Shown: positions 42,355 to 51,088 of the stretch, one piece after another
Numbering within the stretch: position 1 is the stretch's first letter
Layout: every line of letters begins with the position of its first letter
NCBI GenBank assembly: GCA_965243625.1
Contig: CBDEVI010000002.1
Location: 1,116,001 to 1,180,000 of the forward strand
DNA: 64,000 bases
Direction: 5' to 3'
Origin: JAJECS01 sp965243625
Lineage (GTDB): Bacteria > Chloroflexota > UBA11872
The notes under the pieces: generated by a model
What the model was told of the DNA's origin: nothing
What the model saw: the letters and a program-made list of their open reading frames with translations, nothing else
The model's database searches: none
Made by a program: the position numbers and the translations under genes

Positions 42355-43707
42355 TCAGTCGGCCATCAGGTCGACGCACGCGGCGTCCACCCGATTTAGC
42401 GTGTCGTCGATGACCGTTGCGTCGTGCGCGGTGCCGAAGCCGTGGTGGCCAACCACCACCTCGTAGACGTGGAAATAGACGCCGCGCGCGTAGCATGCCC
42501 GCGCGAATTGCTTCAGGGTGTCGGAGTCGTGCCCGGCAATGTCCTGATAGGCGCGCGGCTCCACGTCCGGGTCGAGGCCGAAGTAGAGCGCGAATCGCGG
42601 GCCGACGCCCTGCACGCGGCAGCGAATGTCGCGGTGCTCGAAAATGTCCCGCAAACCGCTGTACAACCGCTCCGACATCGCCAGCAGGCCCGTTTCACCG
42701 TCGAAAACGCCGGGAGCCTCCAGCGCATCGAGTGTGGCCAACGCCGCCTTGACGCCGAAGATGTGGCCGGAGTAGGTCCCGCTGTGCGCCGACTGGCCCA
42801 GCGGCGCGAGCTCCGACATCACCTCACGCCGACCCGCAATGACCGCGAGCGGCACGCCGTTCGCCACCGCCTTGCCCAGCAGCGTCACGTCGGGCGTAAC
42901 GCCGTAGAAGCCCTGCGCGCAGTCGGCGCCGGTGCGGAATCCCGACAAGACCTCATCGAAGATCAGCACGCTGCCGTGGCCGCGCGTGATCTCGCGCACG
43001 GCCCGCAGGTAGGCGATGTCCGCCAGCAGGGCGCCGGCGTTGTAGTTGATCGGCTCCATGATGACGGCGGCGATGTCCCTCCCATGACGATCGAAGGCAT
43101 GGTTCACGGCCGACAGGTCATTCCAGGGCGCCACGATCACGGCGTCGGCGAACGCGGAAGGGATGCCGGCTGAATCGGCGGAGGTCTCCACGATCTCGCC
43201 GGGCGTGACCGTACGAGGCTCCGGGTGGGTGTTGTAGAGCACGTGCTCGTGGATACCGTGGAAGTGCCCCTCGAACTTGAGGATCTTCGCCCGTTGGGTA
43301 TGGGCTCGCGCCAATCGGATCGCCGCCATCGTGGCTTCCGAGCCCGAATTGGCGAAGCGCACCATCTCGGCCGAGGGCACCAGGTTCACGATGCGCCGCG
43401 CAAGCTGCTCCTGGTAGACCGTCTCGGGCCCATGGATGATCCCCATGTCGAGCGCCTGCTCGATCGCCCCGCGTACGCCGGCGTGGTCGTATCCGAGGAT
43501 GACGGAGCCGAAGCCGGAGAAATAGTCCAGATAGCGGCGCCCATCCGGCGCGATGATGTAGGGGCCTTCCCCGCGGGCCGCGAGCATCGCCTGCCCCAGC
43601 GCCGCGTTTTCACGCGCCGTCCCCGAGATGCCGGCAACCAGGACCTCGCGCGCCGCCTCGAAGTGGGCGGTGGATGAATCGGCTTGAGGCGGCCGCACCA
43701 CGGTCAT
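42355..43707 (-). CDS. Class III PLP aminotransferase, glutamate-1-semialdehyde aminomutase-like
   Basis: A 450-residue fold type I, class III aminotransferase related to HemL. The PLP lysine lies in LLGKAVANGVPLAVIAG, the PLP-ring aspartate in LIFDEVLSGFRTG, and the N-terminal GDGRRYLDYFSGFGSVILGY-type segment follows the family. SGSEATMAAIRLARA matches the HemL-like phosphate site. True GSA aminomutases make 5-aminolevulinate for haem, but no other hem genes are near and the family includes many unrelated aminotransferases, so the substrate is open. It lies downstream of acpP on the same strand after a 147-base gap in which no promoter was convincingly recognised. Confidence 0.82.
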   Translation of the reverse strand: MTVVRPPQADSSTAHFEAAREVLVAGISGTARENAALGQAMLAARGEGPYIIAPDGRRYLDYFSGFGSVILGYDHAGVRGAIEQALDMGIIHGPETVYQEQLARRIVNLVPSAEMVRFANSGSEATMAAIRLARAHTQRAKILKFEGHFHGIHEHVLYNTHPEPRTVTPGEIVETSADSAGIPSAFADAVIVAPWNDLSAVNHAFDRHGRDIAAVIMEPINYNAGALLADIAYLRAVREITRGHGSVLIFDEVLSGFRTGADCAQGFYGVTPDVTLLGKAVANGVPLAVIAGRREVMSELAPLGQSAHSGTYSGHIFGVKAALATLDALEAPGVFDGETGLLAMSERLYSGLRDIFEHRDIRCRVQGVGPRFALYFGLDPDVEPRAYQDIAGHDSDTLKQFARACYARGVYFHVYEVVVGHHGFGTAHDATVIDDTLNRVDAACVDLMAD

Positions 43708-43854
43708 TGGCGTGCTTTCAGGGTCACAACGCGTCGTCGCCGCTGCCGATAGTACCCGCGCGCAACGGGCTCATCCGCAGCCAAGGCATCAGTCGACGGA
43801 ACCGGGCGCGGACGGCCGACCGAAGCCAGCGACGATGGCCGCTCCGCGTTCGCC

Positions 43855-44094
43855 CTACCCGGACTCGACGTTCGTGTCGATGTAGTCCAGCGCGTCCTTG
43901 ACGGAGACGATTTTCTGGGCGTCTTCGTCGGGAATCGTGATGTCGTATTCGTCCTCGAGCGCCATGATCAACTCGACCTGGTCCAGCGAGTCGGCGTTGA
44001 GGTCCTCGACAAACTTCGACTCCTCCGCGATGTCCTCGGCGGGAATATCGAGCTTGTCGGCAATTACGGCCACTACCCGTTCAAACGTTGCCAC
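43855..44094 (-). CDS. acpP: Acyl carrier protein
   Basis: A 79-residue acyl carrier protein that holds growing acyl chains on a phosphopantetheine arm. The attachment serine is Ser36 in LNADSLDQVELIM. The protein is acidic with the usual four-helix pattern (FERVVAVIADKL, VELIMALEDEYDITIPDE, VKDALDYID). It is the last gene of the fabF-accB-bioY-acpP operon, four bases after bioY. Confidence 0.97.
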   Translation of the reverse strand: MATFERVVAVIADKLDIPAEDIAEESKFVEDLNADSLDQVELIMALEDEYDITIPDEDAQKIVSVKDALDYIDTNVESG

Positions 44095-44097
44095 GCC

Positions 44098-44715
44098 TTA
44101 CCTCTCTCTGTGTAGCCCGGCACTGCTCGCAATGGTCGCCGCGATGGCGGCCTTGATGGCGTCGTACCAGATGAATATCCCGGCGCCATTGAGCCAGGCC
44201 AGCCCCCACGGATTGGACTTGTCAGTGGCGAGCAGATAGTACAGGGCAAGGTGGTTGACGCCAAAGATGTAGATGATCGGAATGCCCGCCAGCGCGGCCG
44301 GCAGCTCGACCTTGGCGAAACGCTCGATCACACCCTGGCTGCCGTCCGAACGGGCCTCGAAGCGCCGGCGCAGAAACTGCGCGGTCAGGCCCACCACCAC
44401 CGCCGCGATGACAAATCCGTAGATGTACCCGGCCGACGGCGAGAAGAAGTAGGCCGGCCCGCCGCCGCGAGCGAATATGGGCGCTCCAGCGAATCCGATG
44501 ATGGCGTAGAGGCCCATGGAGGCGCCGGCGCGCCAGGGACCGAGCAGCAGGCCGGCCAGCAGCACCATCAACACCTGCAAGGTGTAGGGGACGGGTTCGG
44601 CCTCGACCTTGGCGTGCGCCGCCGGCCACATCATCACCGTGAATGCGCCGATCAGCAGGGCGTCGGACACCACGATGGACGGGCGGCGACGCACGGCTGT
44701 GATCACGGTGGACAT
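44098..44715 (-). CDS. bioY: Biotin transporter BioY
   Basis: A 205-residue membrane protein, the substrate-binding component of a biotin ECF-type transporter. The family signature is visible: VPYTLQVLMVLLAGLLLGPWRAGASMGLYAIIGFAGAP region, followed by PSAGYIYGF. About six transmembrane helices are predicted. It lies between accB and acpP with three-base gaps on each side, tying biotin uptake to the carboxylase that needs it. No ECF ATPase or EcfT gene is adjacent, so it either uses shared modules elsewhere or works alone. Confidence 0.93.
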   Translation of the reverse strand: MSTVITAVRRRPSIVVSDALLIGAFTVMMWPAAHAKVEAEPVPYTLQVLMVLLAGLLLGPWRAGASMGLYAIIGFAGAPIFARGGGPAYFFSPSAGYIYGFVIAAVVVGLTAQFLRRRFEARSDGSQGVIERFAKVELPAALAGIPIIYIFGVNHLALYYLLATDKSNPWGLAWLNGAGIFIWYDAIKAAIAATIASSAGLHRER

Positions 44716-44718
44716 GGG

Positions 44719-45159
44719 CTAAGGATACCCACCCTGGGCTGAAGCTTCCGCGTCCACGCGCAGCAGCGGCTGGCCCGCGGCCACGCCGTCGCCACTACGT
44801 ACCAGAACGCGCGCCACACGCCCATCAACGTCGGACAGCACTTCGTTGAACACCTTCATGGCCTCGACGAGACCGACCAGGTCGCCCTCCCGAATCTGCT
44901 GACCCACCTGCACGAACGCGGGGTCGCCGGGCTTGGGCGTGGCGAAGAATGTGCCGGCCAGCGGCGCCCGCACCAGGTGGCCAGGCGGCTCAGCCGGTGC
45001 GACGGCAGCCGGCGCGCCCGCCGTTTCACGTACCGCCGAGAATCCGGCCCGACGCAAGCTCACCCGCTCCGAGCCAATGCGGATCTCGAGCTCGGCGAGG
45101 TTGAGATCGCGCATTGCGTCGAGCACGGCGGTCACGCGCTGCCGAACGTTGACGTTCAC
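44719..45159 (-). CDS. accB: Biotin carboxyl carrier protein of acetyl-CoA carboxylase
   Basis: A 146-residue BCCP. The C-terminal biotinyl domain contains the motif VEAMKVFNE, with biotin attached to Lys102, and the hammerhead beta structure either side (VRAPLAGTFFATPKPGDP, VLVRSGDGVAAGQPLL). The N-terminal part has the usual helix (ERVSLRRAG preceded by a LAELEIRI strand) joined by an Ala/Pro linker. It pairs functionally with accC at 52,366-53,724; accA and accD are not in the window. Gap to fabF is 16 bases, to bioY three. Confidence 0.95.
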   Translation of the reverse strand: MNVNVRQRVTAVLDAMRDLNLAELEIRIGSERVSLRRAGFSAVRETAGAPAAVAPAEPPGHLVRAPLAGTFFATPKPGDPAFVQVGQQIREGDLVGLVEAMKVFNEVLSDVDGRVARVLVRSGDGVAAGQPLLRVDAEASAQGGYP

Positions 45160-45175
45160 GCCGCGGCGGCCACTC

Positions 45176-46417
45176 TTAGCCGGCGTCAGACCCGACGATC
45201 AGCGCGGCGTTCTGTCCTCCGAAACCGAAGCTGTTCGACATCACCCGGCGGAGCGGCAACTCGCGAGCCTGGTTGGGCACATAGTCCAAATCGCAGGCCG
45301 GGTCCGGCACCTCGTAGTTGATCGTCGGCGGCGCCACGTTATCGCGCAGGGCTTGCAGGCAGAGAATGAGTTCCACGGCGCCCGCGGCGCCAATGAGGTG
45401 GCCCATCATTGACTTCGTGGAGCTGACCGGAACATCCGCCGCCCCATTGTTGAAAATGGCCTTGAGGGCTTGGGTCTCGGCGGCGTCGCCCTGCTCGGTG
45501 GCAGTGCCGTGGGCGTTGACGTAGTCGATGTCGGAGCTGTCGAGCCGGGCGTTCCGCAGAGCGTTCTCCATGGCCAGACGGGCGCCGCGGCCATCCGCCG
45601 GCGGCTGGGTCATGTGAAAGGCGTCGGCGGACGCGCCGTATCCCAGGAGCTCGCCGCATATCTCAGCCCCACGCGCCGTCGCATGCGCATAGGACTCGAG
45701 AATCAAGACTCCGGCGCCTTCGGCGGCGACAAATCCGTCGCGATCCATGTCGAACGGACGTGACGCGCGCTCGGGCTCGTCGTTTCGCGTCGAGAGCGCC
45801 CGCCCGGCGCAGAATCCAGCGAGACCAATGGGCGAAATCGCGCCTTCGGTGCCGCCCGCCAGCATGACGTCCGCCTCACCGCGTCTGATGACCTCGGCCG
45901 CCTCGCCGATGGAGTGCGCGCCCGTCGCACAGGCGGAGACCACGGCGAGATTGGGCCCCTCGATGCCGTACTCCATCGAGACCATTCCGGCGGCCATGTT
46001 TCCGATGATGAGCGGGATGAGGAAAGGACTTACCCGGGACGGGCCGCGTTCGCGGAGCACGTCGGTCTGGTTCTGCAAGAACACCAGGCCGCCGATTCCG
46101 GTGCCGATATAGACGCCCACGCGGTGGCGGTTGGCATCGGTGATTTCGAAACCCGAATGCTCGAGGGCCGCCCGGGACGCTTCAAGCGCAAATTGGGTAA
46201 ACCGATCGGTACGGCGCGCGTGCTTGGCGCCGAGCTTCTCCTTGGGGTCCCACGGGATGACCTCACCCGCGATCTGCGACGTAAAGGCGGCGGTATCGAA
46301 GGCCGTGATCCGCCCGATGCCGCTTCGACCACTCAGAACGGCCCGCCACGTGTCGTCGGCGTTATCCGCCAGTGGGGTCACCGCCCCATAGCCTGTAACG
46401 ACGACTCGATCGTCCAT
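45176..46417 (-). CDS. fabF: Beta-ketoacyl-ACP synthase II
   Basis: Elongating condensing enzyme of type II fatty-acid synthesis (413 residues). The Cys-His-His triad is readable: Cys163 in VVSACATGAHSIGEA, His in NAHGTATEQGDAAE, and His in KSMMGHLIGAAGAVE. The C-terminal NSFGFGGQNAAL is the usual loop. The ATG at 46417 (MDDRVVVTGYGAVTPL) matches the family start; the longer frame upstream is not conserved. First gene of fabF-accB-bioY-acpP, divergent from fabH. Confidence 0.96.
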   Translation of the reverse strand: MDDRVVVTGYGAVTPLADNADDTWRAVLSGRSGIGRITAFDTAAFTSQIAGEVIPWDPKEKLGAKHARRTDRFTQFALEASRAALEHSGFEITDANRHRVGVYIGTGIGGLVFLQNQTDVLRERGPSRVSPFLIPLIIGNMAAGMVSMEYGIEGPNLAVVSACATGAHSIGEAAEVIRRGEADVMLAGGTEGAISPIGLAGFCAGRALSTRNDEPERASRPFDMDRDGFVAAEGAGVLILESYAHATARGAEICGELLGYGASADAFHMTQPPADGRGARLAMENALRNARLDSSDIDYVNAHGTATEQGDAAETQALKAIFNNGAADVPVSSTKSMMGHLIGAAGAVELILCLQALRDNVAPPTINYEVPDPACDLDYVPNQARELPLRRVMSNSFGFGGQNAALIVGSDAG

Positions 46418-46476
46418 GGAAATCCGTATTGATGCCATGAGGGCTGGCGCAAGCATGGGATAAGTGCGCCACACAA

Positions 46477-46482
46477 AGTATA
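46477..46482 (-). promoter_or_regulatory. Candidate -10 box for the fabF operon
   Basis: TATACT on the minus strand in the 191-base gap between the divergent fabF and fabH. It would start transcription about 50 bases before fabF. The -35 region is weak. A perfect 10-base palindrome GGACCGGTCC (46488-46497) lies just upstream and could be an operator, though a palindrome this short may be chance. Confidence 0.35.
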
Positions 46483-46529
46483 TCGCGGGACCGGTCCGCA
46501 AACGCCATCGGAGAGCCGTCCGCAGCCGG

Positions 46530-46558
46530 TCGAACAAGAATCAGCTTCGCGCTATTCT
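46530..46558 (+). promoter_or_regulatory. Candidate promoter for fabH
   Basis: TCGAAC (46530-46535) and TATTCT (46553-46558), spaced 17 bases, give a modest sigma-70-type promoter. The transcript would start at about 46565, inside the following hairpin sequence. Confidence 0.35.
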
Positions 46559-46563
46559 GCGAG

Positions 46564-46588
46564 GCGGGCCGCCACGGCGGCCGCTTTT
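46564..46588 (+). terminator. Leader hairpin followed by TTTT upstream of fabH (possible attenuator)
   Basis: GCGGGCCGCC (46564-46573) folds on GGCGGCCGC (46576-46584) with one bulged G and a small loop, immediately followed by TTTT. It has the form of an intrinsic terminator but lies 20 bases before the fabH start and after its likely promoter, so attenuation or mRNA 5'-end stabilisation are the two readings. Confidence 0.35.
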
Positions 46589-46608
46589 CGTCTACACCGA
46601 GAGGTTCC

Positions 46609-47673
46609 ATGGCGGCCACGATCGTCGGATGGGGAATGGCGGTCCCAGAGCAGATCTGGACCAATGCCCATCTCGAGTCCATGGTCGACACCACCGATGC
46701 CTGGATCGTGTCTCGGACCGGCATCCGGCAGCGGCGGATCGCGGACGACGGAGACACGACCTTCAGCCTGGGGCTCGACGCGGCCACGCGGGCGCTGGAT
46801 CAGGCCGGACTCTCGGCGGCCGACGTCGACATGGTCATCGTGGCCACGCTCACGCCGGAAACGCCCATGCCGGCGACGGCCAACCTGATTCAGGACGCCA
46901 TTGGGGCCCGCAGCGCCGGCGCCTTCGATCTCAATGCCGCCTGCGCGGGCTTCACTTACGGGCTGGAAATCGGACGCGCGCTCATCGACGCCGGGTCGGC
47001 ACAGACCGTATTGATCATTGGCTCCGAGACCATGTCACGGGTCGTCGATTGGACCGACCGCTCGACCTGCGTGCTATTCGGCGACGGCGCCGGCGCCGTC
47101 GTCATGCAAGGCAGCGCCGGCGGGGGAATTCGGGGCAACTCGCTCGGCTCGGACGGAAGCGGCGCTCCGCTGCTGCACATTCCCGCCGGCGGTAGCAAGC
47201 TGCCGGCGAGCATGGAGACAGTCCGGGATCGCCTGCATCTGCTTTCGATGAACGGGCGGGCGGTCTACAAGTTCGCGGTCAAGGCCACGGTCCGCGCGGC
47301 CGCCGTGGCCATGGCGCGCGCTGGATGGCAGCCCAGCGACCTCGATCTCTTCATCCCGCATCAAGCGAATCTGCGCATCATCGACGCCGTCGCCAATGAG
47401 CTGCGCCTGTCGGAAGAGCGGGTGATCGTCAACGCGGATGTCTACGGCAACACGTCGTCGGCGTCGATCCCAATCGCCCTCTGCGAGGCCATCGCCCAGG
47501 GGCGCGTGAACCAGGGCGACCGTCTCGTGCTCGTTGGTTTTGGGGCTGGGCTCTCCTGGGCCGCGGTGGCGGTGGAGTGGACGGCCCCAGTCACGCCGAG
47601 CGATGGCCGCGCGTCGGGCATGAGCGCCACAATGCCGCAAAAGTCCGCATCGGCCGCGAGGCGCCTCCGCTAG
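46609..47673 (+). CDS. fabH: Beta-ketoacyl-ACP synthase III
   Basis: Initiates fatty-acid synthesis by condensing acyl-CoA with malonyl-ACP. The 354-residue protein has the Cys-His-Asn triad: Cys112 in LNAACAGFTYG, His in FIPHQANLRI, and Asn in DVYGNTSSASIPI. FGDGAGAVV is the usual conserved loop. It is divergent from fabF and shares a 191-base control region with it. The C-terminus extends about 25 Ser/Ala/Arg-rich residues past the family end, and the last four bases overlap the convergent aminotransferase. Confidence 0.95.
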   Translation: MAATIVGWGMAVPEQIWTNAHLESMVDTTDAWIVSRTGIRQRRIADDGDTTFSLGLDAATRALDQAGLSAADVDMVIVATLTPETPMPATANLIQDAIGARSAGAFDLNAACAGFTYGLEIGRALIDAGSAQTVLIIGSETMSRVVDWTDRSTCVLFGDGAGAVVMQGSAGGGIRGNSLGSDGSGAPLLHIPAGGSKLPASMETVRDRLHLLSMNGRAVYKFAVKATVRAAAVAMARAGWQPSDLDLFIPHQANLRIIDAVANELRLSEERVIVNADVYGNTSSASIPIALCEAIAQGRVNQGDRLVLVGFGAGLSWAAVAVEWTAPVTPSDGRASGMSATMPQKSASAARRLR

Positions 47674-48869
47674 TCCGCCAGGACCGCCTCTAGCCCCCGC
47701 ACGAGTCGCCGCACGCCCTCTCGAATCTGGTCTTCGGGCAGATAGCTATACGCCAGCCGAATGTCGCAGCGCCGCGAGCCGTCGGCGAAGCAGTGGTGCC
47801 CGGCCAGATAGGTGACGCCGTGATCCTCGACCGCGGGTCGAATCGCCTCGCTATCCACCCCCTCCGGCAGCGTGAGCCACACGAAGAAGCCGCCCACCGG
47901 GCGCGTCCAGGTACAGCCCAGGCGGTCCAGCGGCTCCAATTCCTCGAGCATGGCGTCTCGCCGGGCTCGATAGAGCGTGCGCAGCGCGGGCACGCGTTCG
48001 GACAACGCGCCGCCGGCCAGGTATTCCGCCGCCGTCCACGCCGCGAACGGACTGCTCGCGCTGTCAGCCTTCAAGCTGCACATGGTCGCCACGTCTTCCG
48101 GATCGGCCAGGGCCCAGCCCAGCCGCATGCCGCCGGCTACGAGCTTCGAAAAGGTGCCCATCTTGATGACTCGCTCAGATCCGGCCAGCGCATACAACGC
48201 TTTCGGGCGACTGCCGTCGAAGATCAAATCGCCGTAGGCGTCATCTTCAAGGAGCGCCAGGTCGAGACGCTGCGCAAGGTCGGCGAGCTCCCGCCGGCGG
48301 GCATCCGACGCATTCGTGCCAATCGGATTGTGGACCGTGGGCATGGTGTAGACGACGTTGGCCTCGGTACCGGCGCCGCGTAGGCGCCGCACGGTGCCCT
48401 CGAGCGCGTCAGGGTCGATCCCCTCCTCGTCCGCGGGAACCCCGACGACCTCCAGACCCAGCCCACGCAAGAACCACAGCGCGCCGATGAAGGTGGGCGA
48501 CTCGACCAGAATGGTCCCGCCGGCCGGCACCAGCAAACGCGCGGTGAGCACAATGGCCTGCGACGCGCCGCTCGTGATGAGCACGTGTTCGGGACCCACC
48601 GGCAGGCCCTCGGTCGCACGCACCCAGTCGGCCACAAACGCCCGCAGCGGCTCGGGACCGGAGACGGGGCCATATTGCAGCGCATCGGCGTTCCGCTGCG
48701 CCATGAGATCGCGGGTCACGCGGCCCAGATCGTCATACGGAAAGCTCGCGGCGTCTGGAAACCCAAAGGCCAGGCTCAGCACTCCGGGCCGCTGCATCGA
48801 CCAGTTCGGCCGCAGCGGGTTCTGCTCCATCGCCCGGGCGACCGGACTGTGAAAGCGGCTAAGGCTCAT
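47670..48869 (-). CDS. Class I/II PLP aminotransferase (2-aminoadipate/MocR-type fold)
   Basis: A 399-residue fold type I aminotransferase of the LysN/aromatic 2-aminoadipate type. It has LSLAFGFPDAASFP at the start, LQYGPVSGPEPLR, a PLP site GASQAIVLTARLL, the Asn in VHNPIGTN, EDDAYGDLIF, and the PLP lysine in MGTFSKLVAGGMRLGW. No N-terminal GntR DNA-binding domain is present, so this is the enzyme form and not a MocR regulator. Substrate specificity is unknown. It overlaps fabH by four bases at the 3' end. Confidence 0.85.
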   Translation of the reverse strand: MSLSRFHSPVARAMEQNPLRPNWSMQRPGVLSLAFGFPDAASFPYDDLGRVTRDLMAQRNADALQYGPVSGPEPLRAFVADWVRATEGLPVGPEHVLITSGASQAIVLTARLLVPAGGTILVESPTFIGALWFLRGLGLEVVGVPADEEGIDPDALEGTVRRLRGAGTEANVVYTMPTVHNPIGTNASDARRRELADLAQRLDLALLEDDAYGDLIFDGSRPKALYALAGSERVIKMGTFSKLVAGGMRLGWALADPEDVATMCSLKADSASSPFAAWTAAEYLAGGALSERVPALRTLYRARRDAMLEELEPLDRLGCTWTRPVGGFFVWLTLPEGVDSEAIRPAVEDHGVTYLAGHHCFADGSRRCDIRLAYSYLPEDQIREGVRRLVRGLEAVLAD

Positions 48870-48938
48870 GCGCCGATCGTATCAGCGCGAGCCCGCCGCG
48901 CTCGGTACCATCCGCAGACAGGCCCCCGGGACACCCAG

Positions 48939-49469
48939 ATGGTCTCGCAGCGACTTTGGAGCCCGTGGCGATTGGAGTACGTGGCGGCAGCGACCGACGA
49001 GACGTCCGATTGTCCGTTTTGCACCGACCACCAGACGGCGGGCGCTCTTCCTGAACTGATCGTCAAGGCCGGGCGGGTGACGTACGCCACCCTCAACCTG
49101 TTTCCCTACAACAATGGGCATCTCATGGTGCTGCCCTACCGTCACGTGGCGGACATCGTGGACCTGACGCCCGACGAGGCCGCTGAACTAATGCACCTCT
49201 TGACGCAAGGGCGGAGGGCGCTGGGGGACGCGCTGGGACCCGACGCCTTCAATGTCGGAATGAACCTGGGCCGCGCGGCCGGCGCCGGAATCCCCGCCCA
49301 CCTGCACTTTCATCTTGTGCCGCGCTGGGAAGGCGATACCAGCTTCATGGCCGTGACCGCCGACACCAAGGTGCTCCCGGAATCGTTGGATCAAACGAAG
49401 CGCCGGCTGATCGAGGCGTGGCCCGGCGCCGACGAAACACCGCCGGCTACGCCGCCGGGAGCAGGCTGA
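48939..49469 (+). CDS. HIT-family nucleotide hydrolase/phosphorylase
   Basis: A 176-residue histidine-triad protein. The triad motif reads IPAHLHFHLVPRW (HxHxHxx), the active site for nucleotidyl transfer. The N-terminal CPFC pair (DCPFCTDHQ) could bind zinc as in several HIT proteins, and LNLFPYNNGHLMVLPYRHV is the family's adenine-binding region. Related proteins act on AP4A or AMP conjugates. Start is ATG; its final 23 bases overlap the convergent lepB. Confidence 0.88.
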   Translation: MVSQRLWSPWRLEYVAAATDETSDCPFCTDHQTAGALPELIVKAGRVTYATLNLFPYNNGHLMVLPYRHVADIVDLTPDEAAELMHLLTQGRRALGDALGPDAFNVGMNLGRAAGAGIPAHLHFHLVPRWEGDTSFMAVTADTKVLPESLDQTKRRLIEAWPGADETPPATPPGAG

Positions 49470-50037
49470 TGCGTTCCGGCACCGGTTCGAATCCGGGAGT
49501 GGCGCCATGCAGCACGCCAAAGCTGCCCATCGGCCAATACACCAGCCAGACCTTCCCTACGATCGCCGCCTCCGGCACGATGCGGAAACGCCGCGAATCA
49601 ATGCTTTGCCCTCGATTGTCGCCGAGCACGAAGTACCCCTGCTCGGGAACGACCAGGCTGCGGTCTCTCCCGGGTGCGGTGACACCGGCAAAGTACGGGT
49701 CTTCATCCAGGCGACGCCCGTCCACATAGACGCCGCCGTCGTGGAATTCGATCGTCTCATTTGGCAGCCCGACGATTCGCTTCACCAGGTCTTCCTCGGG
49801 ATTGGCCGGCGATCGAAACACGACCACGTCGCCGCGATCGGGCTTCGCGGCAACGTATGCCAGCTTGTTCACCAGGAGAAACTCCCCGTTCTCGAGCACG
49901 GGCACCATGCTGCCGCCGTCCACGCGAAAGTTCTGTACCACCATCCGCGTGCCGAAGAAGATCAGCAATGCCAGGAGCACGGTTTCCGTGATCTCGAGCA
50001 AGACATTGCCATTGCGCCGCAGCACCGCCGAAGCCAT
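49447..50037 (-). CDS. lepB: Signal peptidase I
   Basis: Membrane peptidase that removes signal peptides from exported proteins (196 residues). One N-terminal transmembrane helix (about 13-34) precedes the catalytic Ser43 in DGGSMVPVLENGE and the general base Lys86 in EEDLVKRIVGLPNETIE. FVLGDNRGQSIDSRRF is the box E motif. The ATG at 50037 is chosen over a longer Arg-rich open frame. Its 3' end overlaps the HIT gene by 23 bases. Confidence 0.94.
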   Translation of the reverse strand: MASAVLRRNGNVLLEITETVLLALLIFFGTRMVVQNFRVDGGSMVPVLENGEFLLVNKLAYVAAKPDRGDVVVFRSPANPEEDLVKRIVGLPNETIEFHDGGVYVDGRRLDEDPYFAGVTAPGRDRSLVVPEQGYFVLGDNRGQSIDSRRFRIVPEAAIVGKVWLVYWPMGSFGVLHGATPGFEPVPERISLLPAA

Positions 50038-50131
50038 TCCCCGTGAGACGGACGGCCCGAACCGGGCGCGCCGGGCACGAGTATAGGCAGCAGCCACGCG
50101 CGGGCGCGGATGTGACGACCAGGCCGCGACC

Positions 50132-51067
50132 GTGAGCGCGGCCGAGCAGAGCCTCGTCGTTCCCGATTCCGCCGCCGGGCGCCGGTTGGACCGCTTTGTG
50201 GCCGATTCCACCCCGGCATTGAGCCGCTCGCGCGCGGCCCGCCTGATCCAGGCCCAGCGAGTCGTGGTCAACGACGAGCACCGAGACCCCGACTATCGCG
50301 TGTCCGCCGGCGACTACGTGGTGCTTGCCGCCATTGAAAGCCGCAGCCCGCTGACGCCCGATTCCCGCCCGCTGCGAGTGCTGCTCGAAACGCCCGATCT
50401 CGTCGCCGTGGACAAGCCTCCGGGAGTAGTCATGCACCCGGGGGCCGGCGATGAGCCGGCGACGCTTGCCCATCAGCTGGTCGCCCACTATCCCGAGGTG
50501 GCCGATGTGGGCAATCCGCGCCGTCCGGGCATCGTGCACCGTCTGGATCGCGACACCTCGGGCGTTGTCCTCATAGCGCGCACGGCGGCGGCCTACCTTT
50601 CGCTCCAGCAGGCGTTCGAGCGCCGCGAGGTCCACAAGCGATACCTGGCCGGGGTGCACGGCCGCCCAACGGTCGCATCCGCCGAGATCGATGCTCCCAT
50701 CGGCCGTCACCCGACCCGCCGCACCCACATGGCCGTCACCCGGTCGGGCCGCCCGGCCCAGACTGCCTATACCGTGCATGCAACGAGCGAGAGCGCCGCG
50801 CTGCTCGACGTGCGCCCGCGAACCGGGCGGACGCATCAAATCCGCGTGCACCTGGCGTCCATCGGCCACCCGGTGCTGGGCGATCCTCGCTACGGGCCGC
50901 AGCCGCCGGCGGCCACCCGCCAACTGCTGCACGCCTGGATGCTCGACTTCACAGATCCGGCCGGCGACCGCTGGCGGGTCGCAACCGCTCCTCCCGCCGA
51001 CATGCGGGGCGAGCTGCGGGAATTCAAGCTCGATCTGCCGGCCACGCCGCCCACCGAAAAGCTATAA
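50132..51067 (+). CDS. rluD: RluA/RluD-family 23S rRNA pseudouridine synthase
   Basis: Converts specific uridines in 23S rRNA to pseudouridine. The 311-residue protein has an N-terminal S4 RNA-binding domain (GRRLDRFVADSTPALSRSRAARLI region) and the catalytic domain with the Asp in HRLDRDTSGVVLIAR and LLDVRPRTGRTHQIRVHLA. The RluD assignment rests on the S4 domain plus length; RluC-like specificity is possible. The start is GTG. It lies divergently from lepB, 94 bases away. Confidence 0.88.
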   Translation: MSAAEQSLVVPDSAAGRRLDRFVADSTPALSRSRAARLIQAQRVVVNDEHRDPDYRVSAGDYVVLAAIESRSPLTPDSRPLRVLLETPDLVAVDKPPGVVMHPGAGDEPATLAHQLVAHYPEVADVGNPRRPGIVHRLDRDTSGVVLIARTAAAYLSLQQAFERREVHKRYLAGVHGRPTVASAEIDAPIGRHPTRRTHMAVTRSGRPAQTAYTVHATSESAALLDVRPRTGRTHQIRVHLASIGHPVLGDPRYGPQPPAATRQLLHAWMLDFTDPAGDRWRVATAPPADMRGELREFKLDLPATPPTEKL

Positions 51068-51088
51068 GCGCCGGCTGAACGTTTCCGT

